Shown piece after piece: positions 46,421-59,071 of a stretch of DNA of 64,000 bases. Source of the stretch: Opisthorchis felineus (Eukaryota > Platyhelminthes > Trematoda > Opisthorchiida > Opisthorchiidae); assembly GCA_004794785.1 (NCBI GenBank), contig SJOL01006423.1, forward strand, positions 471,342 through 535,341, written 5' to 3'. The position numbers were made by a program, and so were the translations under genes. The notes below the pieces were generated by a model. That model was not told the origin of the DNA and searched no databases. It saw only the letters and a program-made list of their open reading frames with translations. Numbering within the stretch: the first letter of the stretch is position 1; each line of letters starts with the position of its first letter.

Positions 46421-46439
46421 GTTAACTCACTGACTCCGT

Positions 46440-49400
46440 GACTTAATAGTCACATAGCAGCATCCAATGTTAGTGAGTCTCCTGTTTCCTCATCCGATGT
46501 GGCGGTGGCCTTCGGCACATTCGGCACATTCGACCCTATTTCTGGTCGCTTTTTTGACTCCCAGTTCAAGCGGTACAAAGTTATGTTCAGAACTGATTTT
46601 GCCAATTTCGATGACGGATGGAGAGTCAGATTATTGATGCGAAAACTCGGCACACCGGAGCAGGAACTGTACACAAATTTCATTCTCCCAAAGCTGTCTC
46701 GCGAGCTCGGCTTTGATGAAACGAGCAGAAAACTGCCACAGATATCCGGCGAGCAAACATCAATGTTCAATATCCGTTACCAATGCCTCAAGCTGGCCAG
46801 GAAATTTTGTGACGATTTCATTAAGTTTTCCGTGTTGTCCATCAGCTCAGTGACAGAGTATCAGTTTAAATGCCTCATTTTTATATGCGGTCCACTGTCG
46901 TTCGAAGACGCAAACATCAGAACCCGGCTGTTTCAGATGATTGAGTGGAACCTCACTAACGAATGTCAACGCCTTATCGACCTGAATCACTACACGGCCA
47001 TGATCGGTCAGTAACCTTCTACTTCAAGCAGCTTCCTGCATGCAATCAACCACAACGTCCTGAAGAGGTCTAAGAACAAGCCCGATCGAAAAGAGAGCAG
47101 GCCTATTACGAGTTGCTGGCATTGAGGTGAGTGGCATTTCACTGCTATTGCCGGCTTAGGGAACATAAATGTTCCAGGTGCAATCGCCATGGTCACAAAA
47201 AAGACTCATGTCGATTTCAGGTGGTGCGGCCACCAGCACACCACCGTTCGGCTCTGAAATCGCTGTCAGACTCGTAACGACAACATTCAAAGTTGATTTT
47301 TCTTGCCGAAGGAAGTTTATGACGATTAGTATCAAAGAAATTCCAGTCCTTTTGCAGCTTGCTATAAGCCCCGACATCACACTGCACATTGAACGAACGT
47401 GGAAGCGAATTGGTAAGCCGCACGAGAAACCGACAGAACATTGAACCCTCAACGCTTCCGGCGGTAAACTGAAAGTGACTAGCGTAGTTGACCGCTCCAT
47501 AAGCTTCAATGGCTTGACAGCAAAAGCCACGTGCTGCCTGAGGTCATGCTCCAAACCTGATCCCATGGGGCTGAGTTTGATTGATAAGCTGAATGTGTTG
47601 AAATGGCCCAATACTTTAATCTGCAACCTCACTCACGCAGCACCCGGTGACTTTGAACAAACTTCCAAAGCATACACTTGAGGACCTGCTACAACACTAT
47701 ATATCCATATTCGCTGACAGGTTTTGGGGGTGAGCAAAAGCAAGAGCCAGACCGTGCCTTCTACCAAATGCCAAACCAGTTTCGAGAAAAAACGCCCGGT
47801 ACCCTAAGCAGCCTTACCCGTTGTTGACCAGGAACTGGAGTGACTACGGGAGGCTGATTTTCTCCAATCGACCAGCTACTCTGCATGGACCGCACTGGGC
47901 GCATTGGGGATGAAGGCTAACTGGACCATCCACTTTTGTGCTGACTGCTCCTCCGGTCTCAATGTTGCACTGGATAACCATCATACCCTCTTCTTCCAGA
48001 CGACTTGTTCGCGAAACTGAGTGTAAGTGTTTCGCGAAGATAAACGGCTTGCCTGCAGACTGAAAATCGAGGAAGACTACAGAGTGTCATTGACCATTAA
48101 CACGCACCGCGGTTCGTTCCAGTGTATCCGACTGCCAGTTGGTGCCAAGACAACGCCGGCCACATTTCAACAGATCATGGATACGATGCTGAAGGGTGCC
48201 CCCGGCGTTGCTGCCTATTTGGACGATCTCATCGTCATGGGTTCCAAACCCGATGGATTGTGGCAGCGCCTTGATTACGTGCTCCATCGTATTCAAAAGT
48301 AAGGCTTCAGAGTGCGCCGAGAAAAATGCACCTTCTTTAAGCGGTCGATAAAGTTCCTTGGCTTCACTATCGACTAATATGTTCGCCGAACAGAACCAGA
48401 GAACATCGACGCCATCAGATGTACGCCCAAACCCACGGACGTGACATTCTTCAGATCCTTCCTTGGCCTCGTCAGTCACTACAGCTCGTTTCTTCCTGCC
48501 ATGTATAGCCTTCGACGTCCAGTGAACCAGCTACCCGCCGAGGACCACTTTGTGTATATGGTCAGAAGAATGCCAATGTGCCCTTGACTCTGTCAAATCC
48601 CTGCTGACTTCTGACTTGCTTCTCGCATAACACGATCCATCACTGGAAATCGCTATGACGTCTGATTCTTGGAACGGTGGAATTGGCGCAGTGGTTTCGC
48701 ATGCATTTCCCGACAGCAGCCAGAAAGCCATTGCACATGCGGCCAGATCCCTGACATCAGCCGAGCGCAACTCCAGCCAAATAGCAAAAGAAGCTTTTGC
48801 GAAGGTGCGTTCCATCAATAATTTCCTATAATGCTCTGCGGCCGTCAGTTCAACTTACTGACCGATCACAAGCCACTCCTTGCTATGTTTGGCTCGAAAA
48901 ATGGGACTTCATTATGCACGGCCATCCGCCCTCAGCCACTGGCCACTCTGCTTCTGGAAAATGGCTTCAACATCAAGTACCAGTCCACCACCAGCCTCGG
49001 ACAATTGTCGCGTTTCGTTGATTCAAGCACGCCAAAACTAGAGGACACTGTGGTCGCAACAATTACTTTGGAACCTGAGATGAACCGCGTAGTGTTGGAA
49101 ACAGTTTTCATCCTCCCAGTGACCGCTGACACACTCCGCAACGCCACCGACCAAGACACTGTGCTGCAGGAGGTCATCAAGTGCCACCGCAGCCAATGGA
49201 CGGGTACCTGTCCAAAAGACGAACTGAGAACTCACTTCAACCGGCGTGGCGATTATCACTAGCTGACGGGTGCGTTTTATTTTTAGAACGCGTTGTAACC
49301 CCAAAAAAGTTAAGACCAACCGTCTAGAATCAGTTTCATAAAGGGCGCTCGGGAGCAATCAGGATGAAGGCCCTTACTCGGAGTTACATATGCTGGCCTT

Positions 49401-50361
49401 CGATCGACTCCCAGATTCAGCAAGTTTCCAGATCTTGCCTGTGGTGTGGTGAGCCATCCAAGTCACCCGTGTAAACCTGCCTACGGCTGTGGCCGCAACC
49501 GACCGATCCTTGGTTTCGTCTTCACACTGTTCATGCAGGTCCAGTTTGAGCCGGACACCTTTTGGTCGTGGTAGACGCTTACAGAAAATGGTTTAAAATT
49601 CTTTCATTGAAAAGCTCCACAATTGTTTCTACAGTCCTGGAACTCCGACGGTTGTTCAGTCGGCCCAGCAAAGTGCTCTACAAGGTTCAGGTTTGCCCAG
49701 CCAGATGGATCCGGCACACAAACCAAATCTGGCTGACGAATGCGCAGATCCTGCACAGAGGACAGAGTGAATTTAGTCTAGAGATGTTTCTGGAGACCTT
49801 TGACTTCAGCTTCACTCCAGAAACTCTATCAGCTGCTCCACTAGAAGATCCGCAAGAGAACGCATTACCTCCGCGAGGCTGGGCAGACAGGATTCGCAAG
49901 CCAGTGTGGTCATTACAATTAAAATTCCGGCTTCAAGTCTACGTCGACAAACTTCAACGAGGGGTATTAGACGTAATTCCACACACATATACTTCTGTAT
50001 CGCTAGCAGTTATACGCTCCCAAAACCGAGAAGCATTTCCTCGCAAGGTTGGCCAAACGTTCGGGCCACCTGCCTGCGCGGCATCAAGGCGAGCACTGGC
50101 TGGTCGAAAGCCTGAACCCAACAGCCAATTATGACCCAGTATTCGCCGAATGTCTGTTTCTAATGCCGCATCCAGTAGAGGTCAGAAATTCCAGAATGTT
50201 GCCGTGGCAAACACTTTATATACGATCTGCTGTACAAGTGACTTCGACATTGTTTTGGGAGTTAATATCCGTTGTGCACCTTTGGTGACTGCTTTTTTAC
50301 GGGGACGCTAGCTTGGGGTGATCGGATTGAGAACTAAGCTGAGGAAAATACTGTTATTACG
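46440..50361 (+). mobile_element. Ty3/gypsy LTR retrotransposon, 5' LTR missing, degenerate
   Basis: Gag comes first, in an open frame to 47014, with FGTFDPISGRFFDSQFKRYK, QFKCLIFICG and NECQRLIDLNHYTAMI. A decayed zinc knuckle (CWHCGEWHF near 47115) follows. Protease remnants are at 47330-47660 (ITLHIERTWKRIGKPHEKP with the catalytic Asp region altered). RT is at 48027-48500 (GSFQCIRLPVGAKTTPATFQ, AYLDDLIVMGS with the YxDD box intact). RNase H (TDHKPLL, 48860) leads to FGSKNG and a DALSR-equivalent region. Integrase is strongly reduced (LVVVDAYRKWFKILSLKSST near 49564; the rest of the core is deleted), then a basic pol end (RGWADRIRKPV, 49875). The 3' LTR spans about 49990-50361. Upstream of gag there is CR1 DNA, not an LTR. 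Motifs resemble helminth gypsy elements; several stops interrupt pol. Confidence 0.88.
49990..50361 (+). repeat. Gypsy 3' LTR
   Basis: It is identified by its similarity to the solo LTR at 14615-14990 (-) and by its position directly after the pol end. It contains the TATA-like block CACTTTATATACGATCTGC and ends GAGAACTAAGCTGAGGAAAA near TTATTACG. The left boundary is uncertain by about 20 nt. Confidence 0.75.
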
Positions 50362-50399
50362 GAATTGGTTAGCGAGGGACGTCGGGGACGAAGAACTGT

Positions 50400-51060
50400 G
50401 TGGTCAAATAATAATCGAAGGAATGGGAGTTGGCTGAGGTTCTGCACCCCAGGCCTTTGACTCACAATTCTGTCCCACGTGGCAGTGGGTGAATGTGGGG
50501 ATTTGTTCAGGTCCCCTGCTGCTAGCCTCTGATTCAAAATCTGACCCGCTAGGCAGTTGGCAGTAGGGCTTTCTTTGGGGGCCGTTACCCCAGCCGATAA
50601 CCCAATAGTCTGAGCTGCTCGGCTACAGCGAGCTTGTCTAACCCGGCGGGGCAAGGAGTTAGGCATTACCCTCTCACTCCTAATTGGACTGTACAGCAGG
50701 TGACTTTTAAGCTGCATCAGGCTCCTTGGTTTTAAAATTAATTCGGCCATATTGAATGATGCGCCGGCAGTCACAGACAGCCTTTGGGTGATCGGAGTGT
50801 ACGATATCCAGGGCCAAATTCTTCTAGCCTTTCCTCGAGAAAAAGTTGCTTCCACAAACACTGACGTGCTGGTGGCCTTGTGGAAGCACCTTACTGCCCT
50901 CACATTCACACCTCTGGGGAAAGTACGATGTTACCATCAGATCAGACTCGTAGTACGAAGTCTCGCTGATCTTGGTCTGACGTTCCTGGCAGGGTTGCAC
51001 CTTGAGGAACAACGTTCGTGGGATCATCGCAGCACACAAGCCTGACCACCATGTCGATGG
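50400..51060 (-). mobile_element. RTE-like LINE 5' UTR fragment
   Basis: On the minus strand this matches the 5' UTR at 41485-42170: the start region with CAGGAACGTCAGACC, the block corresponding to 41655-41760 (TTTTTCTCGAGGAAAGGC), and the tandem units at about 50640-50440. The coding part that should follow to the left is absent; the gypsy LTR lies there instead. Confidence 0.75.
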
Positions 51061-51289
51061 GACAGCTTTAGATCGGGTATTCCAGGTATAATTTTCATGA
51101 TTGTACTCGGAGCTGTTGATCGTGATGTGACCCAGTGTTTATTGGGGTGCACGAGCGACCACGGGCAGATAGTTTCAAGTACGCTGGTCTTGGCCGCTTT
51201 CACATTTGTCCATTTGCCATCCGAATTATTGCTGTTGCTTTGAGTTTTGTAAGCTTCTCAGCCGACTCAAGGTGATTCTTTTTGGCTAC

Positions 51290-51850
51290 AGAGACGCTTT
51301 CCACTTGAAAACTGAATGCCCTTGGATCAAACGACGCGTTTCAGAGGGAAATCTGATAGACACGTGTGACCGCACAATGCCGTGATCGGAATGCAGAGCT
51401 ATACTCCAAAATGAACGACAGTCTAGCACGAAATCTCTCCACCGGTAGCCGATTACCACATGTTTTGGGTGAACCTACGGCTGGTTTGCACTTGGTGGCC
51501 TCCAAATCACACGGTGTGAGAGCTTGCGCTTAAAGTTTGTGCCGGCTAGAAATGAGTGATATTCGGCACACAAACGGAAAAGTCACATCCCATTACCTGT
51601 GCTGTGAGCTTCAGCCCCGAATCGGTCCCCAAGATGCTCTCTCTCATAACTTGGTCTGTCACCCTGAGGATTCATAACAGCTACCAGAACCACGGTATGT
51701 GCACTTCTCTCAAACTGGATTAACCAAGACATACGTAAACGGAAGCCGTATTTTTCGGTCTCAGAGCGACTGTCAATCGGAGCGCATGCTGACACAACAA
51801 CCAAACACCGTTTCTATGTCGAAATGCGGTGATCTTGATTAAACCAAACA
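51290..51850 (-). mobile_element. RTE-like endonuclease fragment
   Basis: Minus-strand translation shows VVVSACAPIDSRSETEKYGF (51804-51745), VVLVAVMNPQGDR (51690-51652, for the GDMNxxxG motif), and HLGDRFGAEA (51640-51611). After frameshifts come a CHLPTGC-like stretch and a FPLKR segment near 51330 that follows the SDH motif in other copies. The metal-binding GD of GDMN has been lost. Confidence 0.75.
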
Positions 51851-51899
51851 ACCGAACTGCCCAGAGGCGACATTTAGATGGAATTTCAGTCATACAGAC

Positions 51900-52040
51900 A
51901 ATGATTTAGCCGGCGTGGAATATGACCGAGGCACCGCAGCTGATTATGCTGACTGCCCTTTACGACGGAAGTACCTGCTGTACAACCAAATCCCCGTTTT
52001 CTGACGCTTCATATCTGTTCGCAGAGGTGACGCCCCATAG
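51900..52040 (-). mobile_element. Possible RTE-like C-terminal fragment
   Basis: Minus-strand text with NGDLVVQQV and ISCGASVIFH corresponds to the [10 protein letters not shown]...[10 protein letters not shown] stretch at 7788-7700 of the intron-6 RTE lineage. The piece is short and the match is by eye. Confidence 0.4.
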
Positions 52041-52138
52041 CCACACAGAGAAGTCTAAACAGCATCCTGCTACAAGCAACCCGTGAGACTAAGTAAGTTT
52101 CCCTGGTGTCGAAAAGGACGCACACCGGCGCACGTAAG

Positions 52139-52312
52139 CTCGGAGTATCTCAGTGGTTAAAGTGAGAGCTAACTGAGCTGGTCCGTGGTAAGAACTCAAC
52201 TTCCGCATCTCGACTCTTTCCGTCTGGGCTCGGGCTACCTGGCAGCATATCAGTCCTCATGGCTACTTCGGACGGCACTGTAGCCAGGCACTGTGTTACA
52301 GCCGAACGATTG
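52139..52312 (+). mobile_element. tRNA-derived SINE, copy 9, diverged
   Basis: The head has an A box (TATCTCAGTGGTTAAAG) and a damaged B box (GTGGTAAGAACTC). The body blocks TCTGGGCTCGGGCTACCTGG and CTTCGGACGGCACTG and the end TGTTACAGCCGAACGATTG follow family order. Confidence 0.8.
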
Positions 52313-53830
52313 TCCATTGTTTAAAGGCGATTTGAACCTTCAAGATTATTGCAGTGACTCCGCCACGCCCAGTTCATCATCAACACCAACTTTCATAGGA
52401 GCTAATGCAACAGTTTCTAATATGAACGCGCTCGTCACTCTCTTCCACTTCCTAGACACCTATTCTTTAGGAACAGCGTGTCTAAGGAATAATATCACCT
52501 CCACAGTCGTTTGGAAAATGTGTCCGACAGTGTAACGGTTGAAACAGGTACCATCTGAAGAGGAACCTGGGCTAAAGTTCACCAGCTTCCTCTCGAGTTC
52601 ACCCGTCGCAATCGTGAACCTACAGCACTACATAAGGCCGCGAATCCTGTTGGTATGAGCACAGACCTACTGCAGTCTATTTGTGGGACAGCACTGCACC
52701 AGCCGTAGAAAGCATTCATTATTCGTACCTTTGCTAAAGGCGATCGCAATGCACCGCTAGAGCTGACATACCGAAGGTGGTGTTTTCGGTTAGACGATGC
52801 TTTAGTGGGAGTTTTGGTTCCATAAGCGTAACAAAGTTTTCTGCTGCAGTCACCGTGTTACGAAAACACTTGTCACCGGGGCGGCTAGGACGTTCTTCCT
52901 AAGCGATAGCAGTACGCCATTAATAAACGGTGGTGCTTTACTCTTTTTGATCAGAAAGACAGAACGATCAGTAAAGTGAAACGGAGTGGGGACGTGGTGC
53001 TAAAACGAACAAGAATAGGGTGTCTATCTCAACATTTGGCATCACTCACCAACCCACTGGTTTATTACAGGATTCTCGTGCGTAATCGGGGTCTCCCGCA
53101 CCAAGTTGGCCAATAGATAGAGTTCTGGCGAACAGTTTTCTAACTCTCCGGACAAGGGGTTGGAAAGTGTGTGGCAACATATCCTTTAGGAGTTAAACTT
53201 TTGTGGCAGTACTGTGCACATCGCCGCTGACTCTTGTTTGGACTTTTCACCAAAAAGGTTTCGTTGTAGGCAATATCCGTCCCTCTGCTTGGGTTCCTGG
53301 ACCCTGACGACATCCAAAGCCACATACAACGTGGAGTACATCAAAAAATAACTTCGTGCCACATCGGCCTTCTCGCCAGGCAGGTCGCCTCATTCGCGGC
53401 ACATAGTAAGGTGGAAGACCCACAAGATTTCTCATTATTCTTTATCAGCTTATTTTGTTCTGAGGCGGGCCGCTAAAAATAAGTGAACACCTCAGTCGTG
53501 TAGATGTGCCACCAACCGGCTGTGTACCAAAGCTATGCGCTTGATGGTCAAAGTATGACCCAATGAGAACTGAGCATCTTGCTTTCGGTGCTGCTCGTCC
53601 AAATACGTTTTCTCGTGACCTTGAGAAATGCTCGGTGTTCACACTCCAGTGAAGCCTGTATTGAGCTACCGTACAATATGATGCACCACAGTGGGCAGAA
53701 GAACACGCCAATTCCCAACTACAGTATACCTCCTGTTCCGTTATATTATCGTTCATCCGTGGAACCCGGCTCTGGGCACTTAAGACAGAAGCCCTAGGTG
53801 ATCGATTCTACATCAAGGCTGATATTCACC
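52313..53830. other. Non-coding DNA without recognised features
   Basis: No domain, RNA gene or family repeat recognised. Confidence 0.4.
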
Positions 53831-53835
53831 GCTGC

Positions 53836-53920
53836 ACTATCATTCGCGGAGTCACGGAATGATACAGAGGATCGAGGTGTTTGCGCAGGACGCACGGAAA
53901 TGCTCGTGCTTTTTCGGCTT
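53836..53920 (-). mobile_element. Possible CR1-like 3' tail remnant
   Basis: ACAGAGGATCGAGGTGTTTG preceded by TCACGGAAT resembles the CR1 terminus at 45755-45785 (TCACGGATACACAGGATCGA then GGCGTTTGA). Only the last tens of bases are recognisable. Confidence 0.45.
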
Positions 53921-56900
53921 CATCACTAGCGATTTTTTCATAACCCCACATTGAGCAACAGCTCTAATGTTAGACACAACCTGGAACCTACGCAGCACAT
54001 TTGAATACAGTCATTATGAGGTAACCAAATAAATGAAGTGTGCTTTAGATTACCGTGGGTGTTGATAAAAATTTTAAGAGCATCTGCCTGGTTAAGCAAA
54101 TCGTTGACACTACACTGAAACTAAACTATATAAGCTGTTTGTTCCATATGAGAGACAAAGGCACCTGCTCATCCTCAACTCATAACCTAGAGACAACCGA
54201 ACACGACCATCCCGATACCGTAACGTTGGTCGGCGCAGAGCAGTGAATAAAAATCATAAGGCCAGTGGGTTTATCATCCAGATTTTTTGCGTAAATTGCA
54301 CAGAAGCATGTAAACAGCAGTTTCACAGAAATCAAATAACCTTCTTAAGTTGCTTCACACACTTCTTTCTTTGCGTGAGAGTATTTGATGCTTGGACTCC
54401 GGCTCCTCGAGGTTTAGTGTCTATATGGGGAGCCCAAGCGCGTCATTTGGGGCAAGGTTTGCTTGAACAAGGTTTTGGCCTCCAAAGTTGCGTGACTTTT
54501 GCTGGGGGAAGAGAGTCCCCTCTTTCGATTTTTAGTCTTAGAGCCGGTCTTGAGATAAGATGTCCGGGTTCACTCAAGTGACTGGGCATTATCAGAGTAG
54601 CCGATAACCTGGTGACTGGCAGCCGGCGTGCTAAAAAGACCTAGGATATGGCCGCTCGACCGCGCCGGTCTTGGACACCTCGTTAAAAAAAGGGTCCAAA
54701 TTTATGACGGCGTTCTGTTAGCCGCTCTTCCACTATTCTTATTTGTGTATAAATATGCAATTGTATTTTCAGGTTTCGATGGACCAACAGGAACTAAACG
54801 ATCGTTTTGCAATAAGCTAAAAGAATTTCTGCATATATTCTGGATATAGCGGTTCTTCTTGAACTAGCTGCCAATTATGGACTGCGTTCGCGCTGGTGAT
54901 AACCTATCTTGATAGTCTCGCATGTCCCCAGTAAAGACCCTTACCCAAATCTCTCCGCTAGTGCAGCCAGTTATGAGGCATGATAAGCCTGCCTAAGCTT
55001 CCCACACAGAAGGGAACAAGCGTAACTGTGTGGATCCAAGTAGATTATTATTGCTCCGGACGCCCCGAGTATAAAGCGTTTACGGTAAACAACTTTACCA
55101 TCATAGCCTCGTGGGTATCTGTCACACCCCAAATGGAATGCCCAAGGCTGACCTAAGGTGGTCTAAGCTGGTCCATAAAATGCGGTAAACAAAAAAGTGA
55201 TACATGTGCTTCAGTTGACCAAACCAGGTTATCGCTACTTTGTTCACCCGCGCAACTGAAGAGCAAAATACATTTTCATTGGCGGTTTTTGATACTGATT
55301 AAGAGTAATAGTAATAATAGGTTTATGTCCCAACTTGTGGGGAGCATGCCGATTGAGGCATGATCGGGTCGTTACAACCTGAACGCGGCAGGCATCAACA
55401 CAACGTCGAGGAAGTTACAATCAACGGGGCATTCTTATTACGTGAAAAGTTACCACAGTTGTGGGAATCGAAAGAAAAAACAAGGACAATGGGCATGAGG
55501 TACGACTAGTTCAAAGGCGAAGCCCACTGACCTGAACAAAAATTGAAAACTTTTGCTGGCCATGAGTGACCTTGGGCGGTCGAGTAAACGGCTGGGGTCG
55601 CGAAAAGCAAAAATGGAGATGAAGACTGAAGCATTTCATCTGGAGACAAATAGCAAGTTTTGTCTCAAAAATATGGTTTCTATTGAAACTGAGTAGACTC
55701 ACTTATGTCACTGTTGTAGGGAAGTCGGGTGTGAAGGTTCGTGTTGATGGGGAGATGGTGCAAATGCATGGGGCCAATCGAACACCGTAAATGTATTTGA
55801 GCTTTTGGAAGAGGCATACCGGAATTGCGGCAGGAAACCAGGTTGGTTAAATCCGAACGATGTGTACAGCGGTTTACAACGAGGCGGTTGGGGCCAGGTG
55901 AAAAATTTGTTTGTAGTTGCGATTACACCCTCCAGCTGGCGAGAGGTTGCGGTCGAGATTCTGAAGAAGATAGTTGCGGGAGTGCCAGCAGACTGGGTAC
56001 GACAGTGCCATGCCATCATTGCACTGACATACTTCGGTTTCTGGACAGCCTCGTAACGGTCGTCAGGGTTGCCGCAATCGGACATGGGATAAGCATTTGG
56101 TGGCAGCTGGATCTGGGTGATTAACACAGGTAGAGTCAGGCCAATGTAGAGTCATAGGTGATTTTGATTCATTTGGAGGTCCGTGTAGGAGTAGACCGCG
56201 AACAGGCTAGATTGAATGAATAACGGTGTTACGGGGCATTTGCGCAACTGCAGCTGAAGCTTGGATCTTGGGAAGGGGTGGAATGAGGAAGGAATAGGAT
56301 GAGAGCAGTAGCGTCTGGTGAGTGTCAGGAGGCATCAGATAAAACGGTGTATAATAGAAAAAAATCCAAAAGGGAATGACAGCTAGCTAAATGAACCCAG
56401 GAAGAGGTGGATTTTGTTGGCTGGCCTAGAAGCCAAGTACTAGCTGGGCCAGAGTAGGTGCCTAATTTTGGGAGGGTAAGGACTTAGCTGCCGAGGCAGG
56501 GAGGCAGCAAAAACATCCAGTCAACCGACAGCGCAACGGTTTCGGAGGCATTTGGACACCGGGCGACCTGACAGCAGTCAGGTTATATCATCCTTTGACA
56601 TACGTTCCCCTCCAAGCTCCAGAAATAAGGTTTCCCTTACGGGAAAGGGGCCGGCATGAGGTTTTTGACGTCAGCAGCCTACAATAAATTATTAACTCAA
56701 TTTCAACTGATGTTGAATTTAAATGATGCTAAAGGAATGATGTTCCATCGAAACATTCTGGATTAGATCCATAAGGAGTGCTTTCGAGGGACAACAGATT
56801 ATTCACCGCTAGGCTAGCTTCATGTCTGCCAATCAGCCAGTCAGTCAAGACTGAGGACAGAGTGTATTCCAGTGGAAGTTGCACCGATCCTCAACTGAAG

Positions 56901-58990
56901 AGATGCTACGCCAAACGGTTCACCTGGTCCGTGGTGGATTCCACTGACGAGCCAGGAGATTCTCCATTCTTTTGTGAAACGCAGCTACATGTTCGCACGC
57001 ATAATTAAAAAAGACAACCTTGTCGACTTCTTAACCACTTTGGTTGACATTGTGGTCAGTAAGGTCAGACTTTAAATGCCTAGGCCTAAATAATACATCT
57101 ACTGCTGGAAACGTTTTGCGAATCATCGCCAAGATTCTTGTGCGAGGAACGCAGATTGGATCAGCTCCAGGCCTCCTGTACGTGGGGGGGTACAGCCCCG
57201 ATTAGTGCGGTGTGCAAGGGTATAGAAATTCCTTCAGGCCAAAGGCTCGCTTCGTCCCACGGCGTTGGATGTGCTCCAGCAGCGAAGTTTTCCCGTTTAA
57301 AACAGAAACAATCTGCCAGTTGCTTGTATTCGAAAGAGGTCCAGCATGCTCCACAAAGGCAGCAAAAGGATCCGTGACCTCACACGGTCGAAAAAGCTGT
57401 AAAGTTCCCACATCCTCTTACTGACTGTGAAAGTCTTTTTTCAAATACACTTTTATCTGGGAGTCAGTCCAATCCAGAACCCCAGTAGCACGCTTCCCAA
57501 GAGACTTTCGAAATATGTTCGTCTAATTGGTAGTAAATTGCAGGCGACCGCTGGGCAGAAAGCTGCCTTTTTCGTGCTTTTAGGGAACATCCAGAGAACG
57601 GACAAGGGCGTGTTGGATACGATCCGCTCAGTCTTTTGAATTTCACACGTTCCACACCTTCAGATCATCGACAGTGGAAAGATAAGGGTTGTAGCAGATC
57701 GCCAACATAGGTTCTGAAGTTTTCCAGACACAGAAACGACCCACATGGATACCAACCAAGAATAATACCCTTCTCGTACCTATTTTTCATGACCCCCGAG
57801 GGGAGCATCAAGGCTGCGATGCTGCAGTTGAGATGTCGCAGTTTGGCTAGAGCCACGAACATTAAGTTTAGTAAGTTAGGGCTATCTTGAGCTCATGATC
57901 CGAAGATAATCATCTTTGGCCTCTGTTCGCACTCTGCACCGTTCTAGAATGTCCTACGGTGGTCTTGAAGGATTTTTGAGGATAATTTCAACGATAGCTT
58001 TCATTAGGGTACCTCACCAAGTGGTTTTGTCAAGGTGCCGAGGGTGAGGTGAAGAAGAAAACGTTAGTCTGCCTGTTTGACTATGGGTACCCAAGCTACC
58101 AGTGGGTTGATGATGCATGAACTGCCCAGTTTAAACATGCGTCTCCCGGGCGCCAACCCTTAAATCCCCGACATATATTCTCGGGTGGCAAGTTCGGCAA
58201 CCCTTTATTTCAACTTGCCTTTGTACAGTGGTTTCGAGACCTACGAATTCCATTCTTGGGTCTCCCAGTGAACACTGAGCGTCCGCATAGTTGACTGGTC
58301 ATTGTCGCTGCCAGTACCTTCAGGATTCCAGGGTGTAATGCACCATGACCAAGGTTGAGTGTACATCTAGGGCACTCTAAATCACCTGTACGTTTCAGGA
58401 CCCCAACATATCATATTCAAGTCCTAAAGCCGTTTCAGTCTCACTACTAGCTACGTCGTTTTCGCATCCACGAGCCATTGCCTTCTAGATGCCCGCAGCC
58501 AGCTGATCTGCAGGACTGAAGGGGAAATTGCCGACCATCCTGCTATTACTTTAGTAGGCCAAAAGGTACCGGTCGTCATCACTCGGTGCCCCATCCAACT
58601 TGTGTTCGCAGTGCAGCCACTTGTTTCATTCTTTCAACGTGCACCGATAGCAGGAATAGATTTATTCACCGCAGTAATGTGTCCTAACTGCATTTAAATT
58701 TTTCCTGTATGCGTTAGTTTTCTTCACAAGGTAGTGGAAACCTATATCCACCCACAGTGATCATCGGGAGGCTCGTAACATCTACAAAATCGAGTAAGCT
58801 TAGCACAAATGCGCGGATGTAATCTCGAAGGAAACCAGTCCATTTCAACCCGGTATCTCTGCAGCATGTGGGATACTGTCTACTCCAAGCTGCTAGATTC
58901 TACTTTCAAAGTCCTCCATCTGACCCACATCTTGTGCTTTGAACAATGTACAGTCCGTGTCCCTACGTTATACATGGGTGTAACCTAAAC
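53921..58990. other. Long stretch upstream of PLK1, nothing recognised
   Basis: No conserved protein motif, RNA gene or repeat of the families above was found. Overlapping open frames on both strands at 55708-56127 (139 codons on minus, 83-99 on plus) have no recognisable domain. A GC-balanced block at 54380-54660 is unassigned. Confidence 0.4.
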
Positions 58991-59001
58991 ACAACTTGTT
59001 G

Positions 59002-59013
59002 TTTCGCGTGAAA
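59002..59013. promoter_or_regulatory. Candidate E2F-like palindrome before PLK1
   Basis: TTTCGCGTGAAA, a near-palindrome containing the E2F core TTTCGCG, lies 59 nt upstream of the PLK1 start codon. Cell-cycle kinases including PLK1 are commonly under E2F/DREAM-type control in animals. This is a motif match only. Confidence 0.25.
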
Positions 59014-59071
59014 TCGGGTCGCCTCGCTGGTACGCGCTACCTCCAATTTGATTGGGACAGGGCGTGCGAGG

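Noticed and set aside
49562..50134. 190-codon open frame as an independent gene
   Set aside because: It joins gypsy integrase and pol-end sequence to LTR sequence; it is part of the retrotransposon.
55708..56127. Overlapping open frames on both strands (139 codons on minus)
   Set aside because: No domain recognised and both strands are open, which suggests low stop density rather than coding.
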